Source: Jacaranda mimosifolia (lineage: Eukaryota > Streptophyta > Magnoliopsida > Lamiales > Bignoniaceae). From it: a stretch of DNA of 64,000 bases. The notes beneath the pieces are model-generated. The model was given only the letters and a program-made list of their open reading frames with translations, was not told the origin of the DNA and searched no databases. A program made the position numbers and the translations under genes. Location of the stretch: the NCBI GenBank assembly GCA_018894105.1, contig CM032131.1:20751578-20815577 (forward strand), given 5' to 3'. Shown here in pieces: positions 59,605 through 64,000 of this stretch (its first letter is position 1; the number at the start of each line of letters is the position of its first letter).

Positions 59605-61047
59605 CCCCTCCTCCCCCCCCCCAAGGACCAAATGTAATCTGATTATAGGTTACCAAATGTAATTCTAAGTGGCTAACCCCAACAACTCTATTCATTACTT
59701 CACTTATTTTACAGTTACATAGCAAGGGTCCAGGTTCCTAAATTAATTGGGTTCTCTGGTCTATGAGGTCCAAGTTTGATAATTTGTTTTTGTTCCAACA
59801 TTCACATAACTTAATCTCTGAATTGGGCGTAATCCTACCCGATTTATAACATGTCATGTTATTAGGTCTACGGACATAAATATAAATATGTCTTTATTAA
59901 CTTACCAAGCTTGAATCTTATAATTAATTCTTAGTTTAATATTTACAAAATTAAATCATCGACCTGAGTCAAACTATAATTTAATAATCTTGATTTAATA
60001 AAATTTAATTGTGATTGAAAAAATCAATCAAATTAATATTAGATATAAAATTTACCCAAATTGGATCAAATCGAGATCCAATCTCAAGCTAGAATTAGCC
60101 TAGACGAGTCTAGAATACAAAATCGAGCTCATTGCCCAGAAGCCGCCACCATGCGCCACCTCCAGAGATAGAGGCCACCATCACCACCAGATGCACCTCA
60201 CCGAGGCGAGCAAAACCCCTAAAATAATTTCTCAATTGGCTGCCGTTTAGCCGACCAATTTGACCAAAAATCTGTCGGTGTGCCCCAGGCGATGCCGCGA
60301 TGCCACTGCATTAAATCCTTCACCACCACTCGTTGTTTCACCAAATTGGTTCCACCATCACATTACCTAAGCATTTCTAACCAAAAGCCATCTAAACCCA
60401 GCCCACTACCGCCTCATCATCGGCCTCATAGTTGCCAATGATTTCCTCAATAAATTTGAGTGATTTTGGTATGGTTTTGTTCCTCTCAGCTAGATGAAGC
60501 TTTTTATGATTTTATTTTCAGGTTTTCTGGTTGTTTTCCCATGATTCGCTGCCAAGGTGGAGTTTGGGTGTTTTTTGAGAATTTGATAAAATTTAGTCCT
60601 TATTCTTATGTATGTATAAGGTTTTGTCAGGTTTATTCATTTTTACGTCAAAAAGATTCTGGCTGCCTTCAATTATGTCCAAAAGTTTGAACTGCCTTTG
60701 AATTCGGCCCCAAAACTTTTATTTCAGTCCTTTAAAGTTTCAATTTTTCACATTGGCCCCTAACATTTTAAATTCCAGTCAATTGAGTCCTTATTTAATT
60801 ATTTTGAAGTCCTTAACTTTTAACTTGCTCACATTGACCCTTAATATTTTTTATTCAGTGCAATTAGGTCCTAAATTTAATTATTATTTAGTCCTTTGAC
60901 TTTTAGTATTTATACTCAGATCTTAATTGATCTAATTAACTGTTTGACTATGCTTTAGTTCTTTTACACAAAAGGTATTTTGCCAAAATTGAAACTTAAT
61001 TTATCTTATTTTAAATTTTATGATATTCAAAACTCGAGGTGTTACAT
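58242..61047 (+). repeat. 1.4-kb tandem duplication of LTR-like sequence
   Basis: Copy 1 (58242-59604) and copy 2 (59636-61047) both begin TAATC(C/T)GATTATAGGTTACC and end GGTGTTACA, offset by 1,394 bp, and are colinear throughout. Both contain GCCGCC-rich sequence, TGAGTGATTTTGGTATGGTTTTG, AGATTCTGGC and TTGCCAAAA. They differ by many substitutions and small indels, so the duplication is old. A C10 run at 59613-59622 lies in the spacer. Confidence 0.85.
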
Positions 61048-62299
61048 AATCAATGTAAGATAACTCAAGATGCAATCAAGCACACTTTCTGCTTCCCCTA
61101 AGTGACATAGATATGTGAGATTTCTACAATTTTTTGGGTCCATCGCTACTTAAAGGCAAGAAGTTCTTCTCACCCTGATTTCTTCTTATAATAGAGTGAG
61201 TTACCTTGCCAGTGGCGCATGTGCCATGTTTGAGAAGCAAGAAATACTTTCTATTGGTGGTTTCAGACCTTCACTTTCCGTTGAGGAAGTCTTAGTTGTT
61301 ATTATGTTGAAGGATAAATTTATCTGAGACACATGAGTTGTGGCTTTCTTTGAAGGGGTGGGGGTGGAGGAAGGCATGGTGTCCCCCCCACCCCTCCTGT
61401 GGGATACCTTACTGTCTTACTAGATATTTTAGCAATGGTTTTAGGATGACTCTAGACTTTTTGCTTTTTGATGTGATTAATAGCTAAGGATGATACATAA
61501 GTTAGTTTTTTCAAATTCGTTCATGTACTTTGTGAGGTTTTGATGTGACCCCATAATTATTGATAGCTTTCATTCACTTCAATTCATGATTAGGCATGCT
61601 GCTCAAGAGCTTCTTCTTTTTTTCTTCTTCTTTTTTAACTTTTTCCCTGGGCTGGGTTTGTAGGTTTCTTGGTAGAGAGTCATTTTCTCAAATTGGAAAG
61701 AGAGGTTTTCTACATTAGGGATAATGGTTGGAGTTTTTCATCTACCTAAAGCAATCTCCCACTATTGTATGCCTCGACAGATTCATCATGACCTTTAGGA
61801 GCGATTAGATCCTTTGGGTTGTTCAACATGCTCTTTCATGTTTCTTATTTAATTAATGTTGGTACTTGTGTATGTCTATTATTGTTCCTTTTGTATGTGC
61901 ATGTTGCAATTTTGCTTAGTCTTCATATCTTTATCTAATTGGTTGCTTACTTTTTATACTTTGTAGGAAAAAAGACGTTAAGTTGCCATGCATGTAAGAG
62001 AAATAATCTAATTTTGTTAGCTCCAATTCTCCTTTCTTAGTAGAGTTGTACATATTATGGAAATGATCAATTTGGAGTTATTAAGGGAGGAATTGACAAG
62101 TGTTGTTTGTTTGAGTAGTTAGGTGATAATTTGTCACATTTGAAAATGGTGATGAACACTTGTAGTACGAGGGATTTGCCACATACTAATCTAAGTTGGG
62201 AATAGTTTATAAGGAAATTACTTATTTTATTTTGTTTGTCCAAACTCAAAATAATTAATACTATACTAAAAATAATTGGTCATGTGTAATGATCAGAAT
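61048..62299. other. Unassigned sequence between gypsy pieces
   Basis: No primer-binding site follows the LTR-like end, and no conserved frame was found. A GGGGTGGGGGTGG stretch near 61357 and a C-rich one at 61383-61398 are notable only for composition. Confidence 0.35.
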
Positions 62300-63530
62300 G
62301 TAGATACTACTGTCTAGAAAAGGCTCAAGGCAGGTATTCCAACTATATGCTAAGGGGGCTTTGACTACCAAGAACTTCACTATCTTCATGACCCTTCGAG
62401 AGTAGGTGCCCAAGGAAAAGGGGAGGGAGATTTCTTGGAGTGCCTTTATGGTGTTGTTGTTGATTAATCTAATTAGGGATCTCTTTCAGCTGGTCGTTGG
62501 CCACACCTAATAGAGGGGAAGCATTATGAAATATGATACCTAGAGCTCCTATTATCTACTAGGATCTTCCTTTCTTGGAAGTTGGCTAGGGAGGCCAAGA
62601 TTACTAGAGCATCATTGTGTTCGTGTCTTCTTTCCTCCAAGTCTCCTTCTTTGATGGTGATGTCAAATTGTGGGTGACGCACTTGACATATATAGGGAGC
62701 CGGTTCAAGGAAGTAGATCATATCTACCTTGCGACCATTGCAAGGGACTCGAGTATTAGCAAAGTCACTTACTGTGGCTCTACTGGAAATTGTTGATATG
62801 ACCCCTGCGATGGGTAGATCGCAGCCTCTATGTTGTTGTGAATGTCATCAAGCTCTAATTACCATTTTAGTGCCTCATGATAGTCCTTTATATTCCTCAT
62901 TCAGGTTGCTTTATGGGGCTGCCTTGTTACTCGAGGAAAAACTTCTCAAAGTATCCTCATTAGATTAATTTTTCAATTTCATCTTTCCGGTAGTTATATT
63001 CTTCGATGGTGTGTCTTAATAGAAGATAATCCTAATTCTCCAAATTATCCCTCTTAGGATCGTCTATCATTTTGCTGGTTGTTGGGCACCATTAGGGTCG
63101 CTAGTCACGAGGTATTTACCTCACTTCCTAGAATTGTCCATCAATTATTATAGTTCTTCATGAGAGGTGTTGTTTCTCTAATGTGAATATACTTTTGGGC
63201 TCAGATTAGGAGCTCCTCTGAAATAGCCTACGCTTGCCTGCTATGGATTCCTTAAAATTTCTCTATCTCAAGCTTTATTATATGATACTAGGCAAAAGTT
63301 CTGGTCTGAGTTAGGGAATCTTCAAGTATTGCCTGGATGAAGTACTCCTATTGACCTTTTCCTTCCTTCAATTTTATGATGAACAAATAGGCTACAATCT
63401 TGGGTACCTTAGGTTAACAGATAAGTTGCATAGAAAGTGTTGCACTAGTTGCTCTCGATGATGGTTCCGGCATGCAGTTGGTTGAATAAGGTAAGGTGGT
63501 GTTTTGTTAGGGTCATGCGGATAGTTTTTG
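62300..63530 (-). pseudogene. Ty3/gypsy gag-protease remnant
   Basis: On the minus strand, decayed gag words appear first (CNTFYATYLL and EYFIQAILED in shifted frames, about 63500-63320). Then come a knuckle/linker zone and an aspartic protease region at 62721-62524: FDITIKEGDLEERRHEHNDA, then LVILASLANFQERKILVDN with RSS where the family has DNGSS or DSGSS. Further on, MKIVKFLVVKAPLAYSWNT (about 62390-62340) matches the protease C-terminal stretch of plant gypsy elements. Reverse transcriptase and integrase were not found. Many stops are present. Its orientation is opposite to the LTR-like block, so it may be a different element. Confidence 0.55.
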
Positions 63531-64000
63531 CCAAAGACTTAACGGAAAACTAGACGGAGGGCCAAAAATGCTAAAAAAATTATAAAATTTGGACTAAAAA
63601 TGATTAAGTGCTAATTTTTGGAACTAACAGTAAAAACGCAGTTGTATTGTGAGACTAAAAGCGTAATTTTCCCCAACTCAAATTTAAATTTGTAACCGTG
63701 AGGTTTGAGTATTAATATCCAAGGACAAATCATTAATTTCAATAATGGAAGTGAGACATGATGAGTGAAATGTGGGACATAAAATGCTACCAAACATTCA
63801 AATGCATTTTACATCCCCTATTTCTTCATGTATTTTATTTTATAAATACATATTATGTGTATTAAATATTTTATTATAAACATAATTAAATTAAATTAGA
63901 TACACTTGATATGCATTTAGTAAATTAAAATAGAAGATAAAATATAAAATAAAATAAACGATCCAAATAATCAACGGTTAATTAGGATAAAATCCTTTTA
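63531..64000. other. AT-rich end of window
   Basis: There is a short hairpin at 63773-63816 (GGGACATAAAATGC paired with GCATTTTACATCCC, 2 mismatches), possibly a MITE fragment. Otherwise nothing recognised. Confidence 0.35.

Overview
This is a 64 kb piece of a flowering-plant nuclear genome, very probably a eudicot. The evidence is an intron-containing glycoside hydrolase family 3 gene that resembles Arabidopsis BXL7, together with plant-type transposons: PIF/Harbinger, MULE with a Ulp1-like peptidase, hAT, Helitron, Ty1/copia, Ty3/gypsy and an L1-like LINE. Sequence outside the one gene is AT-rich with many microsatellites. I see no tRNA genes, no CRISPR array and no bacterial-style operon.

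Region by region. 1-18446 is a nested set of DNA transposons: two arms of a Harbinger/Tourist-type MITE (1-294 and 18356-18446) surround a Mutator-like element that carries a Ulp1-like peptidase remnant and a tandem array of about 449-bp units. That array is split by a 9.4 kb PIF/Harbinger element (3976-13423) flanked by TTA on both sides, which itself holds a small MITE (9254-9870). A sister MITE (18450-18938) abuts the outer element. 18939-30545 is intergenic, with a G-box pair, Helitron-type ends, a hAT-like repeat and a small MULE (27970-28832) with a perfect 9-bp target duplication. 30546-35004 is a truncated Ty1/copia element on the minus strand. 35360-37614 holds two hAT relics. 38956-40027 is an apparent solo LTR, and about 40217-40495 is a decayed plastid 23S rRNA fragment.

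41856-45630 is the only gene that reads as intact: five exons joining in frame to 780 residues, a predicted secreted beta-xylosidase/alpha-arabinofuranosidase acting on cell-wall xylan and arabinan. Just downstream is a long foldback element (45741-46627) with a coding-like fragment in both arms. 47080-49270 looks like LTR-derived noncoding sequence. 49480-54681 is a dead L1-type LINE with a hAT MITE inserted in its endonuclease. 56393-61047 is Ty3/gypsy LTR-like sequence whose 1.4 kb 3' part is tandemly duplicated, and 62300-63530 is a decayed gypsy gag-protease stretch on the minus strand.

The window is therefore one wall-modifying enzyme gene inside a transposon graveyard. I found no convincing new multi-gene system. 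The observations most worth following up are the TTA-flanked Harbinger insertion into the 449-bp array, the second Myb/SANT-like reading frame in that Harbinger, the foldback with a gene-like fragment, and the deaminated plastid rRNA insertion. All family assignments are from reading motifs by eye; no database search was run.
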